Assembly: GCA_028622995.1 (NCBI GenBank)
Contig: JAJQJQ010000025.1
Span: 1,860,001 to 1,924,000, forward strand
Length of the DNA stretch: 64,000 nucleotides
Origin: Panagrolaimus kolymaensis
Lineage: Eukaryota > Nematoda > Chromadorea > Rhabditida > Panagrolaimidae
Direction: 5' to 3'
Shown: positions 1 through 12,516 of the stretch, in pieces
Numbering within the stretch: the stretch's first letter is position 1
Layout of the letters: each line of letters opens with the position of its first letter
Notes under the pieces: generated by a model
The model's input: only the letters and a program-made list of their open reading frames with translations
Told to the model about the DNA's origin: nothing
Database searches by the model: none
Position numbers and translations under genes: made by a program

Positions 1-1625
1 TGAATGCAGCAGGAACCGTAATTACAACTTCGTTTAATTCCCTTCCTTGAAACTCTTCTACTCTTTGTTTAATGTGTTTTAAAAGAACAGCTGAAATTTC
101 TTCCGAAGTTTTTTCAATAATACCTCTTTGACTTTGAACTTTAACTACAGCTTTTTTTTTTAAATTTATTACTTCAAATGGCCAACTATCATTAAGTTTT
201 ACTTCGCGAAAACTTCTTCCAATGATTCGTTTAATATCGAAAACAGTTGACTTTGCGTGATTTTGTAATCGATTAACAACTATTTTTCCACACTTTTCAA
301 TTTCCTCATCAAAAGCGACATAAGAAGGAAGTTGTCTTTCTCCTCCATTATCCAATGCAACTGTAACAATACCATTCCGCCTATTTACGGCAGCACAACA
401 TCGTGATGTACCAAGATCAATTCCAAGAGCATTTATAGAGTCATCGTTGTATATAATTTGCTTAGGGATATTGAATACCAGCTATATTTAATTTTTTTCA
501 TTTATTTTCTAACCAACGAAATCCCTACCTTTTGTGATTTTCTTATGTATACTTTCTTCAAATCATGTTCATATTTTTCTAAAGGTTCAGGTATTGAAAA
601 ATGTGTTGAAAATATTCTATTTTTATCAATTTTAAAGGCGAACATAATTCCTCCAACTTTACGCATTTCCGGTGTTATTAACATTATTTCATGTTCCAAG
701 TTCTCAATAATTCCAAAATAAACCTGATGATGAAAGAAACTTTTATTTTTAAATTATTGTATCCTCATCCTACTTCTAATACATTTTCATTGTTTTCAAG
801 GGACACTATTACTGCTTCTTCTATGGGGAGTTGAAGACCATCCTGAAAAGACATAATTTTATCTCCATTTATTTCAACCATTATATTGGTATCAAGGTGT
901 GTATATATTTTAAAGTCCATAACTTCTGGATCATTTGCTATTATTCTTGCTTTTAATAAGGCTGGTTTTGAATCAGTGAGAAAACATGAAAAATTTTCCC
1001 ATAGCGGTATAGAAGATTCCAAGCCATTTATACTATTTATATAAAGTTTTAAATTTTTTTGTGGATTAAATATTAAGTTTGGCATCTTATTTGTACCAGC
1101 TGTATTTTTAATGTTGAGTATATCTTGCTCTGTTAAAAATTCTAAATAATGCGTAATTTTTAAAAGTTTTGATTTATTGTCACCATTTTCCCATATACTA
1201 CAGTGCCCATTTTTTAATATCCAAATTACATCACCAAGAATAGGTTTATATTTTGATTCTAAACAGCAGCATAAATATAAATATGAATGCCAATCAATAA
1301 TATGAATTTTTTTAAAACCATGTTGTGCCCCACTTTCAACAAATTTCTTTCTAATTTCGTTTCCATACAACCAATCCAAATAAATACAAACGCAGCCTAA
1401 TTCATTATTTATATTTTCTTTAATACTTTTGAACATCGCGTCAACTTTCTTAATATCTTTTTCTCCAACTAAAATAGATTACTATCTAAGAATAATAATT
1501 AATAAATAAAACGTTTAAGTTATTACCTTCTCCCATTTTATGCATGATCGTTTTTCCAGTTTTTTCATTATACTTTGTCAATCTTCCCCATCCTGGGCAA
1601 ATTCCCACATGAAACACCATACAGA
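1..1625 (-). CDS. Hsp70-like protein with two ATPase-like modules in tandem (3' part off the window)
   Basis: Seen: reading leftwards, an exon at about 436-1 encodes an Hsp70 nucleotide-binding-domain start (phosphate loop LGIDLGTS, then a stretch resembling the Hsp70 subdomain IB with KRIIGR, and VVITVPAAF-like VITVPAAF at the edge). No in-frame Met precedes it. It joins in phase 0 to an exon at about 534-720 and that one to 765-1470, through good donors and acceptors (introns of about 49-50 bp). The upstream exons contain a diverged segment that can be aligned with the Hsp70 region around the second phosphate loop (ESGAQHGFKKIHIID). Inference: a degenerate Hsp70-like half is fused ahead of a well-preserved one. 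A further exon at about 1520-1625 fits the frame; the true 5' end is not resolved. Alternative: two adjacent genes whose second start I cannot see. The ATPase assignment of the left module is strong, the fusion moderate. Confidence 0.6.
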
Positions 1626-1639
1626 TTGAGCATAAACAA

Positions 1640-2171
1640 GTAAAAAATAAAATAAATCAATAAAAATCCAAAACTTTATCAGTTGCTGTCTCTTTTTTTT
1701 TATCATTCCACTCATTAATGCGTGCAGAACCAAATAATTCTTTGAAGTTAAAATAAAAAAGCGTGCATACAATAGTGTGGCATAAAAAGTTAAAAAGTTT
1801 GTATTTTTCACTTAAGTGTTTTAAAAGCTGGATAAAATTTGTAAAAATTGGGTGAGAAATATTATGTAATTTATCCTATGTTTTCAAAATATTCTTACAT
1901 TTTTTAGCAAAAAAAATTAAAATTTCTGGCATTTTAGATTAACATGAAAATAATAGAAAACTGTAGCAAGGTTGGTAAAAAATCAGATATTAATTTGCTT
2001 CGGAATTATCCTACTTACATATTTTTTAGAATATTTTTTTATTTTCAAGACAGTGGCCGATGCATTTCAGAACTCATCATTCAAATGTAAGAAATGGAAG
2101 TTTTTTTCTTAAATGTACGTACTCAAAATTTAAAGGTCATTTTATTTTTAAAACATTATTACATGTTAATT
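1640..2171. other. Intergenic, nothing recognised
   Basis: A+T-rich spacer between the Hsp70-like gene and the 3' end of the kinase gene. Reading frames here are short and without recognisable motifs; part of it may hold the missing 5' exon of the Hsp70-like gene. Confidence 0.4.
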
Positions 2172-5164
2172 CTACTCTAAATCAATGCTTTCATTATCAC
2201 TATTATTGCTACTATTCCAATCAAGGGTTAAATATCCATAACTGGCTGTTTCATCTTCTAATAATCCTCTTAAAAATCTTCCAATATTTGAGAACGTTGG
2301 TCGATCTGCTGGATTTTCCTTCCAACAATTTAGCATTAATTCATAAAGTGCTTCAGGGGTTTGATTTGGTTTTTGCAAGCGATTGCCTTGTTGAAGGAAT
2401 TCCAACATTTCCACGCTTGTTAAAGCTGGATATGGAACAGAACCAAATGTGAAAACTTCATAACAAAGAACTCCAAAAGACCAAACATCTGATTTTTCTG
2501 AAAATATTCGATCAACTAATGCTTCGATTGGCAGCCATTTTAGAGGGAATCTTTTTTGAAGGGATGCTCGATAAGTGAAAGATTCATCGCAGTGACAACA
2601 TAAACCAAAATCAGCTAATTTCGCTGTCATAGATTCAGTTAAAAGCACATTCCGACATGCTACATCTCTGTGAACCATTGAAAAAGTTGCGATATGTTTC
2701 AGCGCTTGAGAAATTTGCCATAGAATTGAAAGAATTTGTTTCAAAGGTAACTCTTCTTTGCCTCTCATTGTTTTTACATAAGAATGCAATTCAGTATTTG
2801 CCAACTCTGTTATCAATGCCGGTATTTCTCCATAAAGGGTCCAACCAAGAATCGAAATAATATGGGGATGTGAGCCAAAAGTAATTAAAGCATCAAGTTC
2901 ACGAACAAATATATTTATTTCGCCTACACCAAAATTACTTGGAAGTTTGAAAGCCACATCACAATTTGAAAATTTGTATAATTGGCTGCTATTTTTTAAG
3001 AAATGGAAACGGCTTTCCCCTTTCAAAAAAGCTAAAAAATGCATTAAAAATGGGTTTCGAGATAAAAATCAAAAAAAAATCATACCTTTATAAACCATAG
3101 CATTCGACCCGCCACCAAGAATGGAATCAAAATCAATAACCAAATTTTTAACATCTATTTGCATTTTTAACCTTTCATCATGAGAAAGTTGAACTTCAAG
3201 GGGAGACATTTCAAATTTTAATTTAATACTTTCTTGTAAATTTTTTCGAAGTGTTTCATCTCGCCTTTTTCGAAAATAATAAAAACTAAATAAACCAAGT
3301 ATCACAAAAATTATGGCAAGTACGCCACCAATAATATAATATTTTGTATCAGAATTTATATTAGTTGCAGATGCTGGTAAAGTTGTTGAAGTTGATGAAC
3401 TTTGAAAAACTGTAGTATACGCGATCGATGCATTCGTTGAATGAAGATGAGAACGGCAAACTGGGTCATAAGTCAAATTTATGCTTTTATCGACTTTTAA
3501 GAAGCTAACATGATTTGCTTTTTCTGGTTCGGGAGAAATGAGCTTTAAATAATTTGTTGCAACACTTCCAATAAAAAAATAAGAATATAGAACATAAATA
3601 TCCAAGTGTTGCTGCAAATTAGCCATTTTTTATATATTTAAAATTTCACTCCAAAAATTCTTGTCACGAAAATTTTTTTTAGGGAAAACAATTATAAAAT
3701 TTTTTTTCAGTAGTAGACGAAGAATTATTATTTATTTTTTCCAACTTTTTTAGTACCGTAATCTTTTAGGAATCTCATAATTTTCCTTACTTTCGTTTCA
3801 TTCCATTTAAAATCAACACAAGGTTTATAATAATCAAAAAACATAATATTATTTTGTACATTTTCATTTTCATAATCTAAATTAGTCACAGTTTCAAAAT
3901 AATTTGAAATTTCTCCGCATTCATTTCCGCTTCCAACAACTCTGTTACTTGACGTCATCAACAAATTTTTAATATTATTCAAGAAAAAATTGTGAGATAA
4001 TTTTCCATTGAAATTTATTGGAAGTGACATTACTGTAAGATTTTTGATTCCATTATTGTCCTCAATTAAAAATACACCAATAAAACTTCCATAATTGCAT
4101 AAATCAGTGTTCGCAAATCTTTTTTGATCTATATATGTCAAAACTGTATTTAAACTATCATTTTTAATAATAGCAAAAAAGTTGATTAGCGATGTGTTCA
4201 AAGTTGAATAATACCAAATTGTCATATTTGAAAATGCTTTAACATTAGCTGTTGTTATATTGTCAGCGACAAATGAAAACATATTTTCACTGGGTTTCGA
4301 AATTTGACAAGCATTGCTTTCGTATAACGAAGGCATGACTGTTGCCCCACTTCGATATAGTTTAGGGCATTCGTCGTTTGCGGAGATATCCAGTATTTGC
4401 TCCAAAGCTGTCGTTGCACAAAAATCGGAAATAATAATAATAAATTCTTTGATAGCGCGTATGTGGCAAGATCTCTCGATCTATAAATAAGTATTAAAAT
4501 CATGAAAATTTGATAATTATGGTACATAATTTCAAAAGCTAACGAAATTTTATTTTATTTTGCTAATTAAAGAAACTCCAAAAAATGAAGTATAAATTTT
4601 TTAAGACAATAGAAGGAAGAACCGCGGAAGTGATAAAACAAAAAAAGTAGCGAACGTATTTGTCTATGAAAAAGCAATCAATAAAAGGAAGCAAAAAAAA
4701 AGACCGAAAATAAAAAGTTTTCTTCAAAATAAAACAAAAAACTTACACTTGTATTAACATAATTATTTATAACATATTGCACATTTGGCACTTTTGAATC
4801 TATGTATAAAGCCTAAAATATGTTACGATCCTTTATTGTAGGAATATTTTTTCAAAAATCTTACTGTGTAATTGATTAAAGAAAGCCCAGAAGAATTTTC
4901 AATAGAAAAATGAATTTTAGCTGCCACATTAAAATGCGTGGTCCATGATAAACATTCGGAACAATTTGAATTTTCTTCTAATATATTAAAACCATTCAAT
5001 AAAGTAGCAAATTTTTCATATGTACAATTTTCGCTTACAACCACCAAAACGTAATTTTCTCTATTTGGAAATAACAATGGAGACCAAATTTGACCATCCA
5101 AAAAATTTGCGTTAATGCTTCCAAAAATTAAAAATATTAGAGCCAGAAAAAAGTAGGAAAGCAT
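2172..5164 (-). CDS. Receptor tyrosine kinase, nematode KIN-16-like
   Basis: Five exons (5164-4865, 4812-4747, 4480-3746, 3611-3086, 3031-2172) join in frame to 828 aa. Residues 1-19 are a signal peptide; 20-457 an extracellular region with several N-x-S/T sites and scattered cysteines; 458-480 a membrane helix followed by RKRR; the kinase runs from about 530. Visible kinase residues: glycine loop GGGSNAMVYKG (about 532-542), lysine of VAFK (about 571), catalytic loop HRDVACRN (Asp about 665), DFG (about 683), FPLKWLPIEAL in the P+1 loop and the DVWSFGV segment. HRDVACRN is close to the RTK consensus HRDLAARN, so this should be an active tyrosine kinase. The architecture matches the KIN-15/KIN-16 group expanded in nematodes; the ligand is unknown. 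The junction of exons 3 and 4 uses a weaker donor (gttgga) and is the least certain. Confidence 0.85.
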
Positions 5165-5984
5165 AGTAGAAATTCTTTTTAAGTTATGGGTTACATGAGT
5201 GACATGATGATGATGTTCATCGCTAACTTATCAATAAATTTTTGTGAAAACGAAGAAAAACAACTTTCATTGGGCATAATTAAGCTTTTTAAAAATAGAG
5301 TGTGCTTCAACAATGTTTTTTTTTTACACCGGGAGCCTTAAAAAGGTAGCTTTCTCTTTTTCTTATCTTTTTTCAATGCACCTTTTTCGTCGTCATTTTT
5401 ATTTTTCCTTATTTTGACATTTGATTAAGCAATAAAATAACTTTTTGTACCCATTATCATATTTAAAAAAGGATATTGTAAAATATAAAACCCTAAACTC
5501 TTTCCGATATCTTTCTTAAACGTAGCTAACTTATATGCTTTACTCTTTTTTTTTATTAAAGGGAATAAATAATAATTATATAGGTTAGTTGACGAATAAA
5601 ATATTCACTTTTTCTTACTTTTTATGGCGGGATAAATGTTGTCGAAAGACATATGTAGGCAGAAAATCTGTCCAAAAAAAACAATTTAAAAAAAAGTGAG
5701 AAAAAATGAAAAATTATTAAAGTGCATAGGTTCAATAGAAAGTAGTCACTCTAAAATAAAAAATAATTGTCTTTTATGTAAAAAGTAATTATAATTTAAA
5801 AAAAAGCCCTGTGTACATTAAATTTAATGTTTAACCTAAGAAATAGAAATACTACAACCCACTTGAAATAAAAGAAAAAAAATGTTCCTTATTTTTGGAA
5901 ATGAAAGCAAAAGTCAAAAATTTATTGCTTACCTAGAAACCAAAAGAAAAAAGGAGCTCAAATATTTCTCATAAAATTATCACC
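5165..5984. other. Intergenic between divergent genes
   Basis: This 0.8-kb A+T-rich spacer separates the start of the minus-strand kinase from the start of the plus-strand chemoreceptor and must carry both promoters. I see no clear element apart from poly-T and poly-A runs. Confidence 0.4.
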
Positions 5985-7131
5985 ATGGCTGATATCGAAA
6001 GTTTTGGAATCCGGTTGCATATTAATACAGCTGCTAATCTTATGGTAAACAGTTTAGCTGCATTTTTAATATTAAAATATTCCACAAAAGCTATGCATCC
6101 ATATAAATATTTTATTTTAATGACTATTATTGGAGCATTTATTACTGATTTTCATTCTTCAACAATTTTTGGCATATATACTCTATTTCCTTTACCTCTT
6201 GTTTGCTCTGCTGGATTAATGAAAAATGCTGGGTGGTTTTGGGGTATAATATTTCAATGGGTAAATAGATTTTTTTCAAGATGCTTGATTTTTAAAAATA
6301 ATTGTTCTTCTTTTTAGGCAACTTTACATATTAGTTTTGCAATAGGTGGAATGTCAATTTTTTATGGTTTTGTCTATCAATATCGTTCGATAAATGGGAA
6401 TGCAGAAATTTTTCATAAACTTAAAACTATTATTGCTATGTTCCTTTCAATGATAATTTATCCAATACCAAGTATGTTGGTATGGATTTGGAATGTAAGC
6501 TGGGAAGAAGGCCGATTAAATTTAGAGCAAAATGCTCCTTACGCATATAAGTTATATTTTCATGATGCATGCGTAATAAATCTAATTAATTATAAATTTT
6601 CATTATACTTTATTCTAATACTTTTACAAATTATGCTTTTGTATGGAGTCGCTGTAATTTTGGGAATTAAAATATTTAGGAAAATCAAGGAAATGAAAAG
6701 TTCCATGTCTGTTAGTTCTTTAAAAGCAAGGAAGCAGTTTTTATTAGTTTTAATTATGCAAATGCTCGTACCATGTTTATTCCTAGTTCTACCATTATCT
6801 GTTATAATTATTGGACTCTTTTTTTCATTAAATGATCCTGGAGGTGTGATTTATTATTTTTTTACAATAAACTCGTATAATTAAATATGTACCTTTTTTT
6901 TCAGATTTAACTAATTCGTTATTCCAAATATTTGGGTTTCATTCATGTGGAAATGCCATTACTGTTATGTTCTGCATAAAACCATATCGTCAAGCAATTA
7001 AGAATTGGATCAAAATTTTTAAGCGAATTCTCTGTCGACAACAAACAGTTCTTCCTATACCACCACGCATTTTTTCAATGAGTTCAACAACAGTTCTTAC
7101 GAGCGTTTCCATTAGATATGTACGATTTTAA
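5985..7131 (+). CDS. Serpentine chemoreceptor, Str superfamily (SRH/SRI-like), copy 1
   Basis: Three exons (5985-6260, 6318-6843, 6905-7131) give 342 aa. The N-terminal half shows the pattern Y-S-T-K-x-M-x-x-YKYFIL, then DFHSS and [12 protein letters not shown], which recalls the 'kkM..YK..LL...D' signature of SRH/SRI receptors; seven hydrophobic segments follow, and the last exon has FHSCGN followed by KPYR, the TM7 end typical of this superfamily. The exon 2 length of 526 nt and both intron positions are shared with all paralogues at 11-23 kb, which it resembles closely. It lies 4 kb from them, separated by the PSD gene. Expected role: ligand detection in ciliated sensory neurons. Class call (SRH versus SRI) is by eye only. 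Confidence 0.85.
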
Positions 7132-7340
7132 TTTTGCTATTGAATCAAAGAATATAAAAAATTCATAATGTTGGAAACTTTTATTAAAAAATAAAATACA
7201 AAATGTTTTATAAAATTGTATAAATTTTTAATGAATACCAAAAACAAAAAATAAAAAAAATTTGCTAAAAGGATTTGCAAGTATTTGCATATTTAAAATT
7301 TTTTTTTGAAAAAAAAGGTTATAAAATTAATCATGTGATT

Positions 7341-9104
7341 TTACTCCACAATCGCCTCTCCATATTTAATAGGTTGGCCGGGTTTAACCACAAATTTCAT
7401 GTTTGGTGGACCTTCAAAAACCTGGAAATTTCAATATATAAATAAATCATTCATCTGAATCCAATAAAAGCCTACCAAAACATTAACCGAGCCATTACGA
7501 AATTGACCAATTTTTTCGCCTTTTTTGCAATCATGATTTAATTCTTTGTGGTGACTATATGGTTCAATATCATTGCCATGGGATAAAATCGGATGGCTTG
7601 GATTTTCCTAAATCGAGTATTCAGTCTTAGTTAATTCGATTTAAGATTCTGAACATACCACATCAATAACAATATCTCCAACATATGTGGCAGCGATGGG
7701 GGTCATCGACATAAACCCATGTTCCCATTTTCCACAAATTGAAACCCTTTCATTTACACAACAAATTCGTGGAATATAATTTATAAAACTTGGGGCAACA
7801 TTAAATAAATCACCTAAAAATTCTTTTTATATTCGACAGCAAAAAATATTTTTTTACCTGGATGATGGAAAAGTTCTTTAATGGTCCAATTTGCGGGTGA
7901 ATGATAGCTATGATAACTGCCTCTCGCCAAATAAATACAAACTTGATAAAGTTTTTTATGGGGCTTAAAAATGAATTTCAGATATTACAAGAAAAAATGA
8001 ATGCCATACCTGTAAATGAACATCGACAGGACCAAGAAATTCTTTCATATCAAATGGTTCACCTTTAGCATAAACAATTTTATCTCCTTCTTTCACCTCG
8101 CCATAATGCATTACAAATCCATCAGCTGGTGAAACCTAATAAAACAATATATTTTAATCTAATTTTTTTAGAACCACTAAAAAATAAAAACAGTACCAAA
8201 AAATTAGCCTAAAAATTTGGAAAGTCGAAGTTTTCCATTCGAGTCATTTTCGCCCAAAAATTTCGCTTTTTATAATTTTAAGGAAGCAAACTTACAACTG
8301 GCGCTTTACTAATGGGTCGAACTCCAGGTTTCAATTTTCGATTAAAAAATGATCCAAAAGTTGGATATTCGTCAAAAGGCTTCTCGGCTTCTTCCATATT
8401 TACATTATATCTTCTTGAATAACTTCCATAAATCGTTCGCCTCAAAGATCTCGGAATCGGAATTTTAGCAAAAAATCCATAAAATCGCGATAAAATATTC
8501 CATGGCAAAGATGTGTACCAACGAATCTTAAAATGCAAATTTTCAGGATTTTTTTTAGAGTCAAAATTTTCTTACTGTCCAATGCATATAAGTTCCTTCA
8601 TTTTCTTTTTCAATTTTATGTTCAGTAAAAAAATCTGTGCATAAATAAAGATATAATCCAGTTGCAACTCCACCAAAAATCAACCATTTTAAAAGCCATC
8701 CAAGTGGATTATCCAAATAAAAATTAATTAGAAAACCAAGCACCACGCTAACAGTGCTTCCAATTACAACTTGAAGGGTACTTTCTTCAGCTGTAGCTAC
8801 GATTTCTTTATCAATGGCTAACTAAATTCAGGTAAATTATTAGTAAAAATTGAAACTAAAAAAATACTAGGAAAAACTTCAAATTTGAAATTCGAGAATC
8901 AAAATCTTTTAGTGAAATAACTCTTTTTTCAAGTTTTCTTTCCAAAAACGTTTCCGTCTCTAGGAGCACAAATTTTACTTTTAAGAAAAAATCGAACTTG
9001 TATACTTTTTTTCACTATTTAACCGCCAAAAAAAGAAATAAACTTACACAAAAAGGAAGCAGCGAAAATATTACTAAGCAAATATTGAATAATCGAAAAG
9101 ACAT
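7341..9104 (-). CDS. psd-1: Phosphatidylserine decarboxylase proenzyme (mitochondrial PISD/Psd1 type)
   Basis: Eight exons from 9104 leftwards give about 390 aa. The enzyme turns phosphatidylserine into phosphatidylethanolamine in the inner mitochondrial membrane. Family marks: a hydrophobic N-terminal part with two membrane segments; RRTIYGSYSRRYNVNM and FFNRKLKPGVRPI, which align with human PISD; SPADG carrying the catalytic Asp; RGSYHSYHSP carrying the conserved His; and near the C-terminus NGSV, in the place where the self-cleaving LGST motif is expected. The Gly-Ser pair that yields the alpha-chain pyruvoyl group is kept, but the flanking Leu and Thr are not. The start is the first Met before a hydrophobic stretch. 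It is a single-copy housekeeping gene amid chemoreceptors, transcribed towards receptor copy 1 (tail to tail, 209 bp apart). Confidence 0.9.
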
Positions 9105-11126
9105 TTTAACCAAAAAATTTTAATAGGCAAAAAAGATTTTTCTTATAAAAATAAATTTATTTCTTCAAGCTACGTTCACAAACGGCCACAACAGTTTTAA
9201 AAACATTTATATATGAATAAAACAACCACTCAAAAATTCAAGTGATCTTTGCTGCTATTAGACACCATCGATCGGCTCTTTTTTCAAAAGATAAATAAAA
9301 ATAGCAACAACAACAAATGGAACTTTTAAAAAAAGAAATGTTTCTTTGCACTTTCGATCAAAGGGATAAAGAAAAGAAAAAAAAACAACACCCTTCCCCT
9401 AAAAATAAAAATGTGCGTGTGTCAGTGTGTCCAAAAGCCAAAGAGAAAAAAAAGAAGTTGATTACGCAGCACACACATGCATTGCAAAAGAAGACAGCTG
9501 GTTGCTGTATGTTTTTGTTTACAAGTTAAAAAAAACAATAACAACAAATTTTGGACGATTTAAAAAAAAACACAATTTTTTTTATTCTTTAAAAGTAATA
9601 AAAATGATCAAAAAAAGTTAATAAGTAAAGTTTTTTAAAGCTTTTTTTTTTGTTGAGAAACTTTTTTTGCGTTATCCAAAACAAATCAAAATGTATTATA
9701 AAAATAGTTATAAATAATAAAAGAATAAAAGAAACAAGAAAATTTAATAAACACCCATTAATGTTGAAGCATTTCCATCGATTAACCACTAGCATATCTT
9801 GAAAAAATTGGCTTTTGTGGATTCTACATACTTTTAAAGCACTTCATAAAAGCAATAACGGAGAAAGAGGCTCGTTTTAGATGAAATAAAAATTAAATAT
9901 ATTTATTTGCAGGTGATAGATAAGAAAAACTGAAACAATGAATTTTCTACAGAAATTGTAAAAGGTAAAAATTACAAATTTTTATTTTTGCGGCAATGGA
10001 ATTTGAAATAACAATTGATTATTTAGCTCCAAGCAGTGTTATCTTTTTTTCAAAAGATAGTCGACGCTACCGCCAACGACGGCGGCGGAAGTGGTGGTGG
10101 GTGGCAAGGTAACAATGGTTCGAATTATTATTGAGAAAAGGTTGATAGTTTTTGATGAGAAAGCAATTATAAAAGTGCATATAATAATTTTACCAATGAG
10201 TAACCGTTTTCGCTTTTTAATTATTGAAAATAATTACAAAAGAAGTATAAAAAAATGAAAAACATATTAAGAAATGAGTTTAGTTTTAAAATTTTATGCG
10301 GCGTTTTTAAAAAATTTGTCAATAATTTTATTATAACTTCATATATAAAATCATTTTTATAGAAGAAAATATTGAAAAATAATTTATGTTTAATCTTAAT
10401 CAAACTTCTTTTCATGTTCAGAGCCATCTGCCTTGTCTTTATAAATTTCATCACCGCGAAGATACTAATTATGAGTCTTTTCTTCAGGGTGGTAAGTATA
10501 CATAAACGTCCCAAGGTTTGGTTTTTCCCTTAGAAGAAGAAAAGAATGATACCAGCGTAAATTATTCTTAAATTTTTATGCCATATCTAGGCCATCTTAA
10601 AGTTTGGTTTCATCAATTTTTACATCCATGAGGCACAATTTGCCATGGCTTCCACACCTTGCCCCATATTGTTTACAATTTTAGCATAATTTTTATCCCT
10701 AAATCAGAAAATGGATAAAATAAACAGGATATATGTGTAAAAAAAAATTGCACAAAAAGGATTTTTTTGAAAACATTGAACCTCTGTACTCTTTTATGAA
10801 GAAAAAAATAAGAATACAAAGTGGGAGTGCTAAAATAAAGAGAGTGAGGCAAGAAAAATTAAAAACAAAATTGTAGTTAACCACATTTATAAGTTTAATA
10901 GGTACTTAAATAAAATAAAAGATATTAATCATAATGTATGCCACGGTGTTAAAGAAATATGTGGATTTATTATTATTGCTTTTTTACAAAAAATATTCCT
11001 TCAAGATCCAAAGAACACAAAATTTATAAAAACATTCTTCTTTTTTTAGTATATAAAAATATGATAATATTTTAAATTTTATTGTTTTAAAAAAAGAATT
11101 CAAATTTTACTCACAAAAATGTTACT
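9105..11126. other. 2-kb intergenic region with upstream elements of receptor copy 2
   Basis: Mostly low-complexity A+T sequence with no convincing gene. Two things stand out. A GC-rich patch at about 10067-10110 is rich in CGG/GGT triplets, unlike its surroundings. From 10823 to 11030 the sequence matches the region upstream of receptor copy 4, including a short block at 10823-10842 and a promoter-like pair at 11004-11030. Confidence 0.5.
10823..11030 (+). promoter_or_regulatory. Conserved upstream region of receptor copy 2
   Basis: The block GTGCTAAAATAAAGAG at about 10827-10842 recurs upstream of copy 4 and of the relic at 16.8 kb. Closer to the gene, AGATCCAAAGAACA (about 11004) is followed by TATAAA at 11025-11030. 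The same order and spacing occurs before copies 4 and 6. Inference: core promoter plus a shared activator site. Confidence 0.5.
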
Positions 11127-12284
11127 ATGGAGGATATAAATTTATTGGGAAATCGTTTATATTTCAACACGGCTGCCAATATTATTGTCAACAGTTTTGC
11201 TGCTTTTTTAGTTTTAAAATATTCCACAACAGCTATGGGCAAATATAAATACTTTATTTTAATGTCCATTGTGGGAGCATTTATTATGGATTTTCATTCT
11301 ACAACAATTTTTGGGTTATTCACACTTTTCCCTTTGCCCATGGTTTGTTCTGCTGGATTAATGAAGCATACCGGATGGTTTTGGGGCGCTGTATTTCAAT
11401 GGGTATGGTATGATTTATTTCAGGCAAAGAAAGTAACATTTTAAAATAATATGGATTTTATTTTAGGCTTTTATTCATATTAGTTCTTCGATAGGTGGCA
11501 TGTCAGTGCTTTATGGGTTGGTATATCAATACTGTTCGATAAATGGAAATGCAGAAATTTTTCATAAACCTAAAATTATTATTTCCATGTCTGCCTCCAT
11601 GATAATTTATCCTCTGCCTAGTATCCTTACATGGATATGGAATGTAAACTGGGAAGAAGGTCGATTATATTTAGAGAAAAATGCTCCTTACGCATCTAAT
11701 TTATATTTTGGAGGTTCTTGTTCGATCTCCCCGTTTAATTATAAAGCCATAATTTACTTACTTCTTATTCTACTTCAAATTATGATTATTTATGCGGTTG
11801 GAATTATTCTTGGAATAAAAATTGTTAAGAAACTACAAGAACTCAAAGGTTCTATGTCAGCAAATTCTTTGGAAGCTCGAAAACAATTTTTAAGGATATT
11901 AATGATTCAATTAGCTGTGCCAGGCATTTTTCTTGTTTTGCCTGTTTTTGGTTTAATGGTTGGAATTGTTTTTAATTTGGGTAGTATAGGAGGTGAGTTT
12001 TTTCGATAATTTTCTTATTTACGCGTTTTTTTTTTCAAAATTTTAAAGAGAAATGTTTTTTTTTTTCAGAGCTTTCGAACTGGATACTACAATTTTTTGG
12101 ACTTCATTCGTGTGGGAATGCCATGACAGTAATCATTTGTTTAAAGCCATATCGATTAGCTGTATTTAATTGGTTTCAAATTATTAAACAAATTATATGC
12201 CGACAACCAGCAATTATTACACCGACTACTGGTCTTTTAACCCATGCTTCGACTACAGCTACAAGCAATGTATACGTGGAATAA
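11127..12284 (+). CDS. Serpentine chemoreceptor, Str superfamily (SRH/SRI-like), copy 2
   Basis: Exons 11127-11402, 11467-11992 and 12070-12284 give 338 aa with the family marks LKYSTTAM..YKYFIL, LFPLPMVCSAGL, NVNWEEGR and HSCGN..KPYR. It starts at the inner Met (MEDINLLGNR): the upstream Met used by copy 4 reads AAG here, so ten to eleven residues are lost from the N-terminus. Its first 200 bp of coding sequence are nearly identical to copy 4, whereas the end of exon 1, intron 1 and exon 2 are nearly identical to copy 3, making it a mosaic. Reading frame is intact and splice sites are normal, so it is probably functional. Confidence 0.85.
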
Positions 12285-12516
12285 TTATTAGGCTACAAAA
12301 ATCTTGGTTCGCGTGAATCACTTGGCATTTTCATTTTCTTCAAAAAAGGGGTGCTCCGGCAACTCAATCATTACAAGAAAGAAATTATGAAATTAATAAA
12401 ATGAAGAAAAGGTGACAAATTAAGTTTGTGGCTACTCCATGCTTTTAGCAGCTTTTCTTCTTGTAAATTTTCATATTTTAATGATATTTGGCGTAAATAA
12501 AAAAGCTACATATTTT

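Noticed and set aside
2060..2860. Plus-strand open frames opposite the kinase domain
   Set aside because: They lie antisense to well-conserved kinase exons and have no motif of their own; shadows of the real frame.
9317..9621. Lys-rich open frames near 9.4 kb
   Set aside because: Composition is that of poly-A and AAAG runs; no splice partners, no similarity to anything recognisable.
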